From Sceloporus undulatus (taxonomy: Eukaryota > Chordata > Lepidosauria > Squamata > Phrynosomatidae): a stretch of 64,000 nt of DNA. Position numbers and translations under genes: made by a program. Every line of letters begins with the position of its first letter. The stretch's first letter is position 1. The stretch lies in contig NC_056522.1 of the NCBI RefSeq assembly GCF_019175285.1, positions 320,953,050 through 321,017,049 of the forward strand. The letters are read 5' to 3'. This document shows, piece by piece, positions 45,003 to 56,589 of this stretch. The notes beneath the pieces were generated by a model, which did no database searches, was not told where the DNA came from, and saw only the letters and a program-made list of their open reading frames with translations.

Positions 45003-45314
45003 TCATAACAGCAGGTTCAGCTCCCTGTGACTGGAGCTCTGCATTTCTTCTTCCTCTTCTGACTCTGAGGAATCAGGGCTGTAGCTGAAAGTCTCTGCTT
45101 TGTGGTGCGGGAAGTGTGTGCTGGCTCTGTGCCTTGTACATTCCTCACCAGTGTTCCCGTCTTCATTCTCCTGCCCTCGTACTTCTCCAGACAGCAGTTT
45201 CTCTGAGGCCTTGCTGGCCCCTCTCTGTTTCTCAACCTCAGCTCCCATCACCTGCTCCTTGGCCTTCCGACTGCGCTTCCACTTCATCCTACGGTTCTGA
45301 AACCAGATCTTCAC
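45003..45314 (-). CDS. MNX2: MNX2 (MNR2) terminal coding exon: homeodomain helix 3 and acidic C-terminus
   Basis: MNX proteins are homeodomain transcription factors; MNR2 helps specify somatic motor neurons in chick. This exon starts after a TCTCACAG acceptor and supplies recognition helix 3 ([15 protein letters not shown]) and the basic RKAKEQ extension. About 85 residues follow, ending with an acidic stretch ([14 protein letters not shown]) and a stop. The acidic tail corresponds in position to that of MNX1. The exon is 103 codons plus stop and joins 46497 in phase 0, completing the homeodomain. RSRKAKEQ (rather than RSKKAKEQ of MNX1), the different C-terminal sequence, and linkage to human 15q15.1 genes argue for MNX2, the paralogue missing from mammals; MNX1 lies on human 7q36. 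Confidence 0.9.
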   Translation of the reverse strand: MKIWFQNRRMKWKRSRKAKEQVMGAEVEKQRGASKASEKLLSGEVRGQENEDGNTGEECTRHRASTHFPHHKAETFSYSPDSSESEEEEEMQSSSHRELNLLL

Positions 45315-46676
<1,362 letters not shown>

Positions 46677-46837
46677 TCACACACTTGGCTCAGGAGGATG
46701 AGGCTGCCAGGCACTGGCTGTATAATTTGCCAGAGAAAGAATACATGCACACTACTATACTAAACAAGCACATTTGCCTGAGACAGAAATTATGGCTGAA
46801 TGATGTCCACTGTGCAACACAAATACTATGTTCCAAT

Positions 46838-47483
46838 TAATAGCAACTTTGGAAATACTTTTATCATCCAAGTCATTCTAGGAAGATAACAGAGCAGAAT
46901 AAATTAATCTCAGTTTTTTAGAGTGAAGATGTCTATCTTTCTTTCCCCTGTGCTAGGAGTGAGCTACCATGGCTATCCAATAGTTTTTTGGATTTCAGCT
47001 CCCAGCACCCTCTCCATTGGGTATTCTGGATACGGCGGATGGCAGTTGCACACCAATAACAGTGCCTGTGTTAATAACAAAGATTGGCATCCTTAAATAT
47101 AAAGAAACCTGTACCTAAATGCTACATTTTTATTCTCAAAGTAGAGTTTTTTTCAGAGGGAAGTACAGCCCCAAATCTTCCCACTCACTATCCTTTTTCA
47201 TGCTTGTTCAATTGCTATTTGCTGCCTAAGTGACAGTTATTTCATTGCCATTTAAAAAATCAACAAATAAATTTCTCCCCAACTACATTATTCCAACTAG
47301 TCAGAGATCACATCACCAATCTGAAGACATCATGCCAGGTTCATGTAAAATGCCAGCACTAACTTATGCCAGCATAAGTCCAATTCAGAGTGAGCAGAGA
47401 AAGCTCTGAGTGGGAAAATTCACATCTACACGTTATCACACAGGGAGGGGGGAATTATGGGAAAATTGGGGGTTTAAACAGTG
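46838..47483 (-). repeat. Inverted duplication, arm 2 (partner 43167-43787)
   Basis: Reverse-complement partner of arm 1. It ends exactly at the 100-N run at 47484. MNX2 exons lie in the 3-kb spacer between the arms. Confidence 0.92.
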
Positions 47484-47583
47484 NNNNNNNNNNNNNNNNN
47501 NNNNNNNNNNNNNNNNNNNNNNNNNNNNNNNNNNNNNNNNNNNNNNNNNNNNNNNNNNNNNNNNNNNNNNNNNNNNNNNNNNN
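47484..47583. other. Assembly gap (100 N)
   Basis: Run of 100 N, probably a gap of unknown size. It could hide MNX2 exon 1 and the last PPP1R14D exon. Confidence 1.
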
Positions 47584-47792
47584 AATTATTGGTGAGTACA
47601 ACAAGGATTTGAGAAAAAGAATGTATACCACCAGATGCTTAAAAAATGATGGAAAGTGGAAACATAAGGAACACAATGTAAGGCAAAGTTCAAAATCTAT
47701 AGCAGAAAGGAAGCCATTCATTTATATACTGGAGCATCTTTAACAGTGTTGAGCAGCATGCTGTTCATAGTCATTCGACAAATTCTGCTCAC

Positions 47793-47825
47793 CTCTGTTG
47801 GTCTGGAACACTCATGAAGAATTTC
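47793..47825 (-). CDS. PPP1R14D: PPP1R14D exon 3 (33-bp microexon)
   Basis: A CTCTTTTAG acceptor, 11 codons EILHECSRPTE and a donor GAG|GTGAGC. PPP1R14 proteins have an 11-residue exon at this place; PPP1R14D reads AILGNCPRPTE and PPP1R14A GLLKSCGKPVE. It follows the exon at 50234-50335 in phase 0 on the same strand. The last coding exon (AFISELL... in PPP1R14D) was not found and may lie in the gap at 47484. Confidence 0.8.
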
Positions 47826-47898
47826 CTAAAAGAGAAAAGATAATACTTATCTATATAGTTGTAATGCAACATTTCCCCCTTTTAAAAAAAAACCATAC

Positions 47899-48060
47899 AG
47901 TCGGCCCTTCATAGCCACAGATTTTTTATCCATGGATTCAACCAGTCACAACATGAAAATATTTTAAAAATATATAAATTCCAAAGAACAAACCTTGATT
48001 TTTGTAAGAGAAACCAAAATATTGAGCAGGCAGTATCAAATGTTGAATATTATTATTAAC
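47899..48060. mobile_element. Mariner-type MITE, 5' part
   Basis: TACAGTCGGCCCTTCATAGC, TTTTTTATCCATGGATTCAA, AACAAACCTTGATTTTTGTA. Confidence 0.85.
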
Positions 48061-48524
48061 ATTGGTCTTGGACAGATGGATGGCGAAACACCGTCCTTCT
48101 TTACTAAGCAGCGTTGCAACCAAGAGCAGCTCCTTTTTTGCGCCGTCATAAGGGCTGAATCGCAGCCCTATGATGACTCTTCCACCCACAGGCTAAAATG
48201 AGTGCCCAGCTTGTTGGGGGCAATTAGCTTACACATTGAAAACCGCTTAAAGACTGCTTAGTTCATCTGAAGTGATATAGAAATGTAGATGCTATTGCTA
48301 TTGCTACACAAGAGTGTGACTGAAGGCTGTAAGATCCAGCTCCTGTCATATTGCTAGGGTGAAGGGGAGGTGCAAAGGTGTACAAAAATGGCCACTACTC
48401 CACTGATATGGAAGACACCAGTTGGCACTGCATAAACATAAAGTAACATGTCTAAGTTCTACACACGTGCCTATAAACATATCCCACTGATCAAGATACA
48501 GAGAGCTTTTAAAATGCTGCTGTG

Positions 48525-48735
48525 TCATTATGTGTCTTCAAGTTGATGCCAACCGATGGGAACCCTATCCTAGGCTTTTATTGGCAGGATTTATTTAGGG
48601 GAGGTTTGATATTGCCTTCTTCTAAGGCTGAGTGAATATAATTGCTTATGGTCACTAAGTAGGTCACCATAGCTAAATGGGAATTTGAACTCTGGTCTCC
48701 CAGAGTCCAAGTCCAACATTCAAACTGCTGCACTA
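48525..48735 (-). mobile_element. tRNA-derived SINE
   Basis: Reverse orientation: ATGTGTCTTCAAGTTGATGC, GGCAGGATTTATTTAGGGGA, GGGAATTTGAACTCTGGTCT. Confidence 0.9.
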
Positions 48736-48741
48736 CTACAG

Positions 48742-48915
48742 AATGCAATGGTTTGACAGTTGGACTAGGATTCAGAGTGATGAGGGTTCAAATGCTCATC
48801 TAACCACACGAATCCACTGGGTGACCTTGAGCAAGTCTCACTCTCTCAGACTTAGAGAAGGACAGCAATGGAGAACCTCTCCTGAGTAAATCTTGTCAAG
48901 AAAACCCCAGAATAC
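48742..48915 (+). mobile_element. tRNA-derived SINE
   Basis: Plus orientation directly after the previous one: GGTTTGACAGTTGGACTAGG, GTGACCTTGAGCAAGTCTCA, AATCTTGTCAAGAAAACCCC. The pair is head to head. Confidence 0.9.
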
Positions 48916-48924
48916 AGTTGCCCA

Positions 48925-49085
48925 AAGTCCTATGGAATCCTAGGAATTGCAGTTTAGAGAAACACTAGAATGCTATGGTTGAAGATTTCCCCTTCCTAAA
49001 CTGCAGTTGCCAGAATTCCATAGGATGTTGTCAAGACAACTGAACTGGAGTCATAGCACTATAACTGTGTGGTATAAAAGAGCCC
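48925..49085. mobile_element. Palindromic hAT-type MITE, partial
   Basis: CCTATGGAATCCTAGGAATT and mirrored GCCAGAATTCCATAGGATGT, then AACTGGAGTCATAGCACTAT. Confidence 0.75.
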
Positions 49086-49869
49086 CAAGGTTAGACAGCT
49101 TCTGGCCCAGAGCTAAAGGTAGCCTCACCCTTCCCCTGGCATCTTTCTGGTAGATGGAGGCTGGGAAGAGAGAGAATGAAAAAGATGGCCTTTCCCATCA
49201 CCATTATGCAGCATCTGACAGATTACCCTGAAGGAATTTTGCCCTCAACAGAAAAGAATTTACCCTTCTCTGGACAGGGCTCATCCAACCATTAGCAGAG
49301 CTTCAAAGCATTATTACTTTTAGACTACGACTCCCAGACTGCTGAAGCCAGAATGGCCACTGGCTATGGAGGTTGGGGGTTTTTGGAAGTTGCAATCCAA
49401 AATAGTAACTTCCCCAAGCTCTGGACATTAGGCTGACAAGAGGCAATTGCCTTAGGTACCAAATGTTTGAGGGCAAGTAGTGGCAATGCCCCCCAACTCA
49501 TTCTTTTTGCCCCCAAAACATTCCTGTATTTAGGAAAGCTCATAAATAGGCCTTTTCTTTTCAGATGTCATTGAGGATGCTATCCCACTCCCAGTGTCAA
49601 AGTAAGATCCAGTTGCCAGTCTGGTTGGCTTCTATATATGGAACGCAGGCAACTGGGCACCATCTTGCCCTTTGCCTCAGACTGACAAATGCCTAGGGCA
49701 AGTCCTGCCTCCATGCTCATAACTCTTTGCCTCTTCAAAACTCTGTATGCCCCATTCACAATGCAGCGCTAGATACTTTAATTGTGAATTAAATTGTGAA
49801 AATGGTGAGCCCATTTTCAAACACAGCACCTACAATAGGACAGATGGATTCCCTCTCCCATAGCATTTG
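49086..49869. other. No recognised gene (PPP1R14D intron)
   Basis: Intronic position between PPP1R14D exons 2 and 3. A repeat-like piece with ACTACGACTCCCAGACTGCT lies near 49325. Otherwise nothing recognised. Confidence 0.5.
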
Positions 49870-49871
49870 GA

Positions 49872-50102
49872 CAAGCTGGTCAGCCTTCTGTATCCATGGA
49901 TTTCTCATCCATGGATCCAACCATCCTTGACTTGAAAATATTAAAAATATATAAATTCTAAAAAGCAAACCTTGATTTTGCCATTTTATATAAGGCATAC
50001 CATTTTATATACATTGTATTTAATGAGACTTGAGCATCCATTGATTTTGGTATCCATGGAGGGTCCTGGAACTAACCCCAAAGATACCAAGGACCCACTG
50101 TA
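49872..50102. mobile_element. Mariner-type MITE, complete
   Basis: GTCAGCCTTCTGTATCCATG at the left, CTTGATTTTGCCATTTTATA in the middle, and ACCAAGGACCCACTGTA at the right. Confidence 0.9.
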
Positions 50103-50233
50103 TTATGAACCCCATCAAAATGGCTCATGGGGGTTGGCTACAGTTGTCTTGCTGACTTGCATGATCTGGAAAGGTACACTTTACTACCTCCCACAAATAA
50201 ATCTTAATAGCTCTCAGATGTTCTCCATCCAAC

Positions 50234-50335
50234 CTGTAGTTTTGATTCCTGCTCCTCATTAGAGATGTCAAGAAGATCTTCAATGTCAATCTCTGGCTCA
50301 GGAGCTGCTGTTGCTTCCGTCTCCTCCTCTTCCTT
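50234..50335 (-). CDS. PPP1R14D: PPP1R14D exon 2 (protein phosphatase 1 inhibitor core)
   Basis: PPP1R14 (CPI-17/PHI/KEPI/GBPI) proteins inhibit protein phosphatase 1 once phosphorylated by PKC. The exon lies between a TTGCAG acceptor and a CAG|GTTGGA donor and has 34 codons: an acidic start (KEEEETEATAAPEPEIDIED) and LLDISNEEQESKLQ. The core matches PPP1R14D (SEPEIDLEALMDLSTEEQ) and, slightly less well, PPP1R14C (EVEIDIDDLLDADSDEE). The RPTE microexon downstream and linkage to VPS18 and GCHFR favour PPP1R14D. Exon 1, with the phosphorylated Thr (T-V-K-Y-D motif), should lie at higher coordinates but was not found; the gaps at 51254 or 53385 may hold it. Confidence 0.85.
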
Positions 50336-50394
50336 CTGCAACTATAGCAGAATAATCAGTGTTCAAATGAAAAAATCCCCTTATTTTCAGTGCA

Positions 50395-50560
50395 GATCAG
50401 TGTTGGATAGCAACTGTCACCCTCCAGATGTTGTTGGACTTTGGGCCCCATTCTCCCTAAGGCTGGGGCTCCCACATTGCAGAGCCTGCCCCCCACTTCT
50501 CCAGCCCTCAGGGCAAAGAGGAGGAATATTCAGGTGAGAACTTCATCTTGGAAAGTATGA
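50395..50560. mobile_element. Degraded hAT-type element
   Basis: CAGTGTTGGATAGCAACTGT then CCTCCAGATGTTGTTGGACT, the typical start of a hAT MITE. The far end is unclear. Confidence 0.5.
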
Positions 50561-50566
50561 GAAGGG

Positions 50567-50778
50567 CCCCAAACAGACAGGACAAAATAAAATTGCTCTG
50601 GTTCACTTTGGAAGTATGCTGTTTAAATGACACATGCATCTTAAGAGGCCAGAAGCTGCGCCAAAGGTGCACTCCAGTCCTTAGGATTTGACTGGTTTCT
50701 GGCCTCTTAAGACGCTTACATCATTTAAACAACATACCTCCAAAGCAGTTTTATTTTGGTTTGTCTGTTCAGGCCCTC
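50567..50778. mobile_element. Large fold-back MITE
   Basis: The left arm (GGCCCCAAACAGACAGGACA ... CATCTTAAGAGGCCAGAA) and right arm (TTCTGGCCTCTTAAGACGC ... TTTGGTTTGTCTGTTCAGGC) are inverted over about 80 bp each. The centre is about 35 bp. Confidence 0.85.
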
Positions 50779-50821
50779 TGTTTCTTGTTTGTTAGATTTA
50801 GTGTTTTTTAGAAAGGAGGCG

Positions 50822-50886
50822 GAGTTAAGAGGAAGAAGAGGAGGATGAAGAGGAGGATGAAGAAGAGGAGGAGGAGGAGGAGGAGG
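50822..50886 (+). repeat. (GAGGA)n purine microsatellite
   Basis: GA-rich run. A piece similar to the interior of the 37232 hAT element follows (50897-51002). Confidence 0.9.
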
Positions 50887-51094
50887 GTGCCTAAGAAACA
50901 TGCATTTATATTAACATTTAAAAAAAATCATCAAATTTTTTTGCATGTCCTCCTTTTTAAAAAAGTGTCCTACATTTGAAAATGTTGTCCTACATTTGTC
51001 CCGGTTTGGAGGTCCTGACTTATGGCAACTCTACCCCTGAACTTTCAGTGAACTATCCAAACTATCTAAACTGCAGAACCTATGGGGGGGAATA

Positions 51095-51253
51095 GCAGCT
51101 TTAACAAATAGCCATGTTTTTACCTGGAACTTAAATGAAACCAGCGTCAGCACCAATCAGGCCCTATAGGGGAGGGCATTCCACATTTGGGAGTGCTACA
51201 ACTAAGAAGGTCCTCTCCCACATCGATACTGGTGGGACAGAGAGGAGCCCCCC
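51095..51253 (-). mobile_element. L2 LINE fragment up to gap
   Basis: Reverse orientation: AGCCATGTTTTTACCTGGAA, GGCATTCCACATTTGGGAGT, AAGAAGGTCCTCTCCCACAT. Confidence 0.75.
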
Positions 51254-51353
51254 NNNNNNNNNNNNNNNNNNNNNNNNNNNNNNNNNNNNNNNNNNNNNNN
51301 NNNNNNNNNNNNNNNNNNNNNNNNNNNNNNNNNNNNNNNNNNNNNNNNNNNNN
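51254..51353. other. Assembly gap (100 N)
   Basis: Run of 100 N. Confidence 1.
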
Positions 51354-51556
51354 GGTAATTACTTACATAAAGTATTGAAGAATTGTATTGAAGTATTGCG
51401 AAGAAGCCACTGTACCATTTAAAACACAGCTGGCCTTCTTGAAACAGCTTTAGCAACAAAGACACACTTAAGCCTATGTTTCTCTTCTACACGCCTATCA
51501 TGATCTCTGGATTCTTAAATCCGTAGAACAAGTTATGTTTTTCTTCTTCTCTTTAG

Positions 51557-51672
51557 TATGAGATCAACACAGATCCTACCCTAGAAGGTGAGATTATCAG
51601 TCAGTATGTGTATCGTCCGAAGTTGCTGGTTTATGATGAAGACTGTCAAACCCTTTGCAAGATAATAGAAAA
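51557..51672 (+). CDS. Probable internal coding exon of an unidentified gene
   Basis: Acceptor TTCTTCTTCTCTTTAG, 38 codons plus two bases, donor AA|GTAAGA. The peptide starts YEINTDPTLEGEIISQYVYR and continues PKLLVYDEDCQTLCKIIE. The other two frames hold stops, so the frame is forced. I do not recognise the protein. It ends in phase 2, which does not fit the phase-0 start of the GCHFR exon at 55198, so it is a different gene or there are exons between. The flanking gap at 51254 may contain its upstream exon. Confidence 0.65.
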
Positions 51673-52144
51673 GTAAGATTTTTGTATCAAAGTGCATTTT
51701 GCATTGTGTTTTAAGAAATACTAACATCTGACAGATTTATATTACCGTTTGTCTTCAAATGGTCTTTTTAATGTGATTTGCATGACAGTATTTACTGGAA
51801 GCTTTGCATACTTTCATAAGAAAAGATATTGATGATTTCTGCCTCATTTAAGTTAAGGTTAGAGAATCCAAATAACCCTGACATTTCTCCTTTCCTTTTG
51901 TTCCCCACTTTTAAGTATAGGTGAGACACAGCAGATTTGATCCATTACCAAGGGGCTCTTTAATTATTTTTATTTAAAACTATTGTATTCCATATGTATT
52001 CAGTATATTCCAGGGTGGGGAACATGTTGGACAGAACCAATAACATTTATTTGATATTATAAGTTCGACAGGTTCATGTCAGAACAGGCAGCATATGGAA
52101 GGACAGTGCTGCAGTAGTTCAATGAGAGCATATGTAGCCACCTT
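51673..52144. other. No recognised gene
   Basis: Intron-like AT-rich sequence. Confidence 0.5.
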
Positions 52145-52478
52145 AATATAGGGGCTTGTGGAAGTCCCATTGCTGGTGGAGCTCTGTGCCATCCTGAAAA
52201 TGAGGGGTTGTACTCACCATGAATTTTCATTATGGGATAACAGGAGGAGCAATCCACACTCACTCTTGGGGTGTTGAGGTTAGGGGTAGAGTAGCCAGGG
52301 CAGGTTGAAATAAACTGGCAGGGAAGGGAAGGAGTCCAAATGGATATAACTGGGGGGGGGGGAGGGCTCTTGCATCGTTGGTTAGCGCATGGTCTTTAAC
52401 CCATTGCTGGTGGATTGCTCCTCCTGCCATCCCAGAACGACAGTTCAAGATGATTGCAACCCCTCATTCTATCATGCT
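52145..52478. mobile_element. Fold-back repeat with CCATTGCTGGTGGA motifs
   Basis: AATGAGGGGTTGTACTCACC near 52200 pairs with TTGCAACCCCTCATTCTATC near 52456. AGGAGGAGCAATCCACAC pairs with GTGGATTGCTCCTCCT. CCATTGCTGGTGGA also occurs as a direct repeat (52169, 52401). The class is unassigned. Confidence 0.6.
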
Positions 52479-52494
52479 ACATGTTCAATTTGTA

Positions 52495-53275
52495 TGCAAA
52501 AAATATACGAAGAGCAGGCTTGGACTCAGAGAAATAAGAGTGAAGATAGGAAGAAGGTACATCAGAAATCTAAGCTATGTGAATGATGCCATACTACTAG
52601 CAGAAAATGTCATAGATTTGGAACAGTTACTAAGGAAAGCCAAAATAGAAAGAGCAAAAGCAGGCTTACTGATGAACATAAAGAAAAATAATGACTATAG
52701 AGGAGCTACATAAATTCAACCTAGAAAATGAGGAAATAGAAATAGTAAATGAGTTCTCATACATACGAACAAACACTGATCAGAATGGAGACTGCAGTCA
52801 AGAAATAATAAGACTTAGGAATGGGAAGGGCAGCCATGAAAGAACTAGACAAGAGTCTAAAATGTAAAGATATACAATTGAGCACTTAATTTAAGATCAT
52901 CCAAACCATTGTATTTTCCTTCACCATGTACATACGCAAGAGCTGGACAGTGAATAAAGCCAACAGAAAGAAAATAAACTCATTTGAGCTGTAGTGCTGA
53001 AGAAAAGTGCTGAAGATACTTTGTATAGCCAAAAAAGACAAACAAATGGGTCCCAGAACAGATCAAGCGAGACCTAGCCAAGATGATGAAACTGAGGCTG
53101 TTGTACTTTGGCCACATCATGAGAAGGCATGATTCATTAGAAAAGTCTATAATGCTAGGAAAAGTAGAGGGAAGCAGAAAGAGAGGAAGACGGGATGCCA
53201 GATGGGTAGACGCAATCAGGGAGGCCACGGGCCTGATCCTGCAGTACCTAAACAGCAGTTGACAATAGGGAGAAT
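52495..53275 (+). mobile_element. RTE/BovB-like LINE 3' part
   Basis: Encodes the RT catalytic region and downstream blocks in broken frames: RNLSYVNDAILLAENVIDLE (YADD replaced by YVND), LLRKAKIERAKAGLLMNIKK, then RSWTVNKANRKK, LYFGHIMRRHDSLEKS and RKRGRRDARWVDAIR. It ends near CCTAAACAGCAGTTGACAAT. Dead copy. Confidence 0.9.
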
Positions 53276-53384
53276 TAGAGATGTCTAAACATATGTTTAT
53301 TTGTTAACTATATACTCTGGCTTTTGGCAGTAAATATATTTAGTAAATAAAATGATACTCAAGATATCTGACAGCAAGAAGCAA

Positions 53385-53484
53385 NNNNNNNNNNNNNNNN
53401 NNNNNNNNNNNNNNNNNNNNNNNNNNNNNNNNNNNNNNNNNNNNNNNNNNNNNNNNNNNNNNNNNNNNNNNNNNNNNNNNNNNN
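53385..53484. other. Assembly gap (100 N)
   Basis: Run of 100 N. Confidence 1.
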
Positions 53485-54168
53485 AACAAGTCAGCTCCCT
53501 CCTCAGTATGGCATCCCTTCAAGTATTTAAACAGGGCTATCATAACACCTCTTAACCTTCTCTTCTCCAGGCTAAACATCCCCAGCTCCTTTAGTCGTTC
53601 CTCATAGGACATTGTTTCTAGACCATTTTACTTGCCCTCCTTTGGACACGTTCCAGTTTTTCAACATCCTTTTTGAATTGTGGTGCCCAGAACTGGACAC
53701 AATATTCCAGGTGGGGCCTGACCAAAGCAGAATAGAGTGGCACTATTACTTCCCTTGATCTAGATACGATACTCTTACTGATGCAGCCTAAAATTGCAGT
53801 GGCCTTTTTAGCTGCCGCATCACACTGTTGACTCATGTTCAGCTTGTGGTCTACTTGGACTCCCAGATCCCTTTCACACGTAGTCTCATTCAGCCATGTG
53901 TCTCCCATCCTATATCTGTGCATTTTATTTTTCCGCCCTAAGTGCAGTACCTTGCATTTCTCCCTGTTGAAGTTCATTTTGTTAGCTGTGGCCCAACTTT
54001 CTAGTTTATTCATGTCATCTTGAATGTTGATCCTGTCCTCTGGAGTGTTAGCTACACCTCCTAATTTGGTGTCATCTGCAAATTTGATAAGAATGCTTCC
54101 AGTTCTGTCATCCAAGTCATTGATAAAGGTGTTGAATAGCACTGGGCCCAGAACAGAACCCTGCACAA
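53485..54168 (-). mobile_element. CR1 LINE, RT C-terminal part
   Basis: Open minus frame (53618-54168) with LFNTFINDLDD, FADDTKLGG (catalytic FADD intact), KCKVLHLGRKNKMHRYRMGD and ALVRPHLEYCVQFWAPQFKK. It ends abruptly at a (TTC)n run (54173-54196). Close to the copy at 57 kb. Confidence 0.95.
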
Positions 54169-54461
54169 CTATTCTTCTTCTTCTTCTTCTTCTTACCTTT
54201 CTGATCACTTGTTTTAATTTTGCTTTTTCTCAGGTGCTTACATATTATGTTATTTTCCTCAACCAGCTGGCTAAAATATTATTCAAGCAACAATTATATA
54301 AAATACAATGCCAAACTAAAAGAAAAGCAAATTAGCTCAAAATAAGAGCAGGGGCCACAACAATATAGCCACCCAATCAATTATTGAATAGTGCCTTGAA
54401 TTGGCACCAAAAAGACAATGAAGCTGAAACCTTGGATTTTTATTCATAGGAATGCATCTAT

Positions 54462-54690
54462 GGCTGCGTCCACACTAGAAAAGTAATCCAGTCTGACACC
54501 GCTTTAATTACCATGGCTAAATGCTATGGAATTCTAGGAACTGTAGTTTTCTGAGACATTTGGCCTTCTCTGTCAGAGAGCTCTGGTGCCACAACAAACT
54601 AGAGTTCCCAGAATCTTACAACACTGAACTGTGGCAGTTAAAGTGGTGCCAAACTGGATTATTTTGTGGTGTGGGTGGCCTCTAAGTACA
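54462..54690. mobile_element. Palindromic hAT-type MITE, complete
   Basis: GGCTGCGTCCACACTAGAAA at the left, TCTGACACCGCTTTAATTAC, the centre TCTGTCAGAGAGCTCTGGTG, and mirrored GCAGTTAAAGTGGTGCCAAA at the right. Confidence 0.85.
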
Positions 54691-54924
54691 GTAGCTGTAT
54701 AACATTTGCAGTATCTGATCATTATGTCTTCAAAGGTGGCTCCATATACACTGCATTACAACAATATAATCTGGATGTTACCAACATGGACATCTGTGGC
54801 AATATTATCATTATTTAGGTGTGGCTACAGTTGACATGCCAAACTAAGTCTTTGATGTATCAAATGCTTTTATGAACACTTTCCAAGACAAATATCTAGT
54901 GCAAACATCTTTCTTAACTATAGT

Positions 54925-55135
54925 TTAGACCAGTCTTCCCCAGCATTGTTCCCATGATTTCCAGGCAACATGGACACTTGTTTGGAGAAGCCTAGCTCAG
55001 AAAAATGTTCAGTTTTCCAGATGTTGCTGGATGTCAACTTTCATCAGGCATAGCCAGCATTGTCATTGCTGAGTGATCATGAGAGTTACAGTCCAACAAA
55101 ACTGGGAGGACCACATGTTCCCCAACCCTGCTGGA
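54925..55135. mobile_element. hAT-type non-autonomous element
   Basis: ACCAGTCTTCCCCAGCATTG at the left; CATGTTCCCCAACCCTGCTG at the right; the interior reads TCCAGATGTTGCTGGATGTC. It ends about 60 bp before the GCHFR exon. Confidence 0.6.
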
Positions 55136-55197
55136 CAGAATGAAATGTTCTGATGCTGCATAGTTTTGCTAATGGAACTATATCTTTCTCTCTGCAG

Positions 55198-55292
55198 GAA
55201 GTTGGACCCACGATGGTTGGGGATGAGCATTCTGATCCAAACTTGATGCACTATCTTGGGGCCACAAAAAGAAATATGCTAGGAAATCATTT
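55198..55292 (+). CDS. GCHFR: GCHFR exon 2 (GTP cyclohydrolase I feedback regulatory protein)
   Basis: GFRP binds GTP cyclohydrolase I and mediates its inhibition by tetrahydrobiopterin and stimulation by phenylalanine. After a TTTCTCTCTGCAG acceptor the exon reads EVGPTMVGDEHSDPNLMHYL then GATKRNMLGNH and two bases before a GTAAGT donor. Human GCHFR has EVGPTMVGDEQSDPELMQHL and GASKRRALGNNF in the same place with the same splice phases. Exon 1 (MPYLLISTQIRM in human) and the C-terminal exon (YEYYVDD...WCLHKE) were not found; the gaps at 53385 and 55437 or sequence beyond the window may hold them. Confidence 0.96.
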
Positions 55293-55385
55293 GTAAGTAT
55301 TTCTGTGCCTTTTGATCTCCCTTTCTGCATCTTCTTTCATTTCTTTTCTCCTTTTCTACACATTTTTGTAGTATAAGGCTGCTGC

Positions 55386-55389
55386 TACT

Positions 55390-55436
<47 letters not shown>
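55386..55436 (+). repeat. (ATC)n microsatellite running into gap
   Basis: About 16 ATC triplets, cut by the N run. Confidence 0.98.
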
Positions 55437-55536
55437 NNNNNNNNNNNNNNNNNNNNNNNNNNNNNNNNNNNNNNNNNNNNNNNNNNNNNNNNNNNNNNNN
55501 NNNNNNNNNNNNNNNNNNNNNNNNNNNNNNNNNNNN
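55437..55536. other. Assembly gap (100 N)
   Basis: Run of 100 N. Confidence 1.
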
Positions 55537-55774
55537 CCCCCCAAAAGGAAGCAGAACCAATACTATAATATATACTATATAGAAAATTAGACTTGAATGG
55601 ATCAGGGAGACCATACTTGGCCATCTTGACGTGATCACAGTTTTCCTTTTAAGTAACCTACCGTACAGGGTTGTTGCTAGGTACAACAGACCAAATTTAA
55701 TGCAATTCTAAATTGCGAAGAGGGCAGTATTAAAATTATCTAAATACAGTGCCTTGAGGGAAATTAAAGGACAT

Positions 55775-56010
55775 GGAGCCAGTGTGGCATAGTGGCTTAA
55801 GTGTTGGACTATGACACTGAAAACCAGGGTTCAATTCCCTGCTTGGCCATTAAATCCACTGGGTGAGATTGGGCAAGTAACACGTTCTCAACCTCAGGGG
55901 AAGGCAGTGGCAAACCTCCTCTTAACAAATCTTGCCAAGAAAACCCTGTGATAGGGATGCCATAAGTTGGAAATGAGTTGAAGGCACACAACACCAAACA
56001 ACAAGTATGC
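55775..56010 (+). mobile_element. tRNA-derived SINE, full length
   Basis: GCCAGTGTGGCATAGTGGCT, B box GGTTCAATTCC, GAGATTGGGCAAGTAACACG, AATCTTGCCAAGAAAACCCT, GAGTTGAAGGCACACAACAC. Confidence 0.93.
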
Positions 56011-56354
56011 AAATACTGTAAAAGAAATAACCATATCTGCTTATTGAATTGTTCAGAAATGTCTGACCCCAATGGAGACTGCAATCATGCCATCACATAA
56101 TTTTTTAAAAAATTACAAGTTATTTGGGTGCTGTAGAATTTACTGTAAAAGAATCAAGTTTTACTACTTTTTTTTTCATATCAGCCATGTCCAGAAGCAA
56201 GTTCCTCCATGTTCAGTAGTGCTTATTTCTTTAGCTAATTTTCACAGGGATGCAATCTTAGGCAATCATGCAACCCTCTGTCTTTTGTTGGACTGCAAAT
56301 CCAACAGTTAAGAATGCTTGGAAATGCAGACCGACAATACAGTACTTGGAGATG

Positions 56355-56565
56355 AGAACCAGGATGGTGTAGAGGTCTGAGTGTTGGACTAGGAGTCCAG
56401 GAGGCCATGGTTTGAATCCTCATTCAGCCATAGATAATCACTGGGCAAGCCACACTCTCTCCACCTTTGAAGAAGACAATGGCAGACTTCTGAATAAATC
56501 TTGCCAAGAAACCCCTATGACATGGTTCCCATAACTTAGTCAAGGGACATAAGAGCAACAACATC
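56355..56565 (+). mobile_element. tRNA-derived SINE, full length
   Basis: CCAGGATGGTGTAGAGGTCT, B box GGTTTGAATCC, AAATCTTGCCAAGAAACCCC, ending near AAGAGCAACAACATC. Confidence 0.92.
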
Positions 56566-56589
56566 TGAACAGCCACATGTTTTCCACTA

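Noticed and set aside
47484-47743. 117-codon frame spanning the N run
   Set aside because: Most of it is translated N; not evidence of coding.
55198-55292. Continuing the 51557-51672 exon into 55198-55292 as one gene
   Set aside because: The phases do not match; the required frame meets a stop, while the phase-0 frame gives the GCHFR peptide.
55775-55850. tRNA gene (A and B boxes)
   Set aside because: Belongs to the dispersed tRNA-derived SINE; no cloverleaf acceptor stem at the ends.
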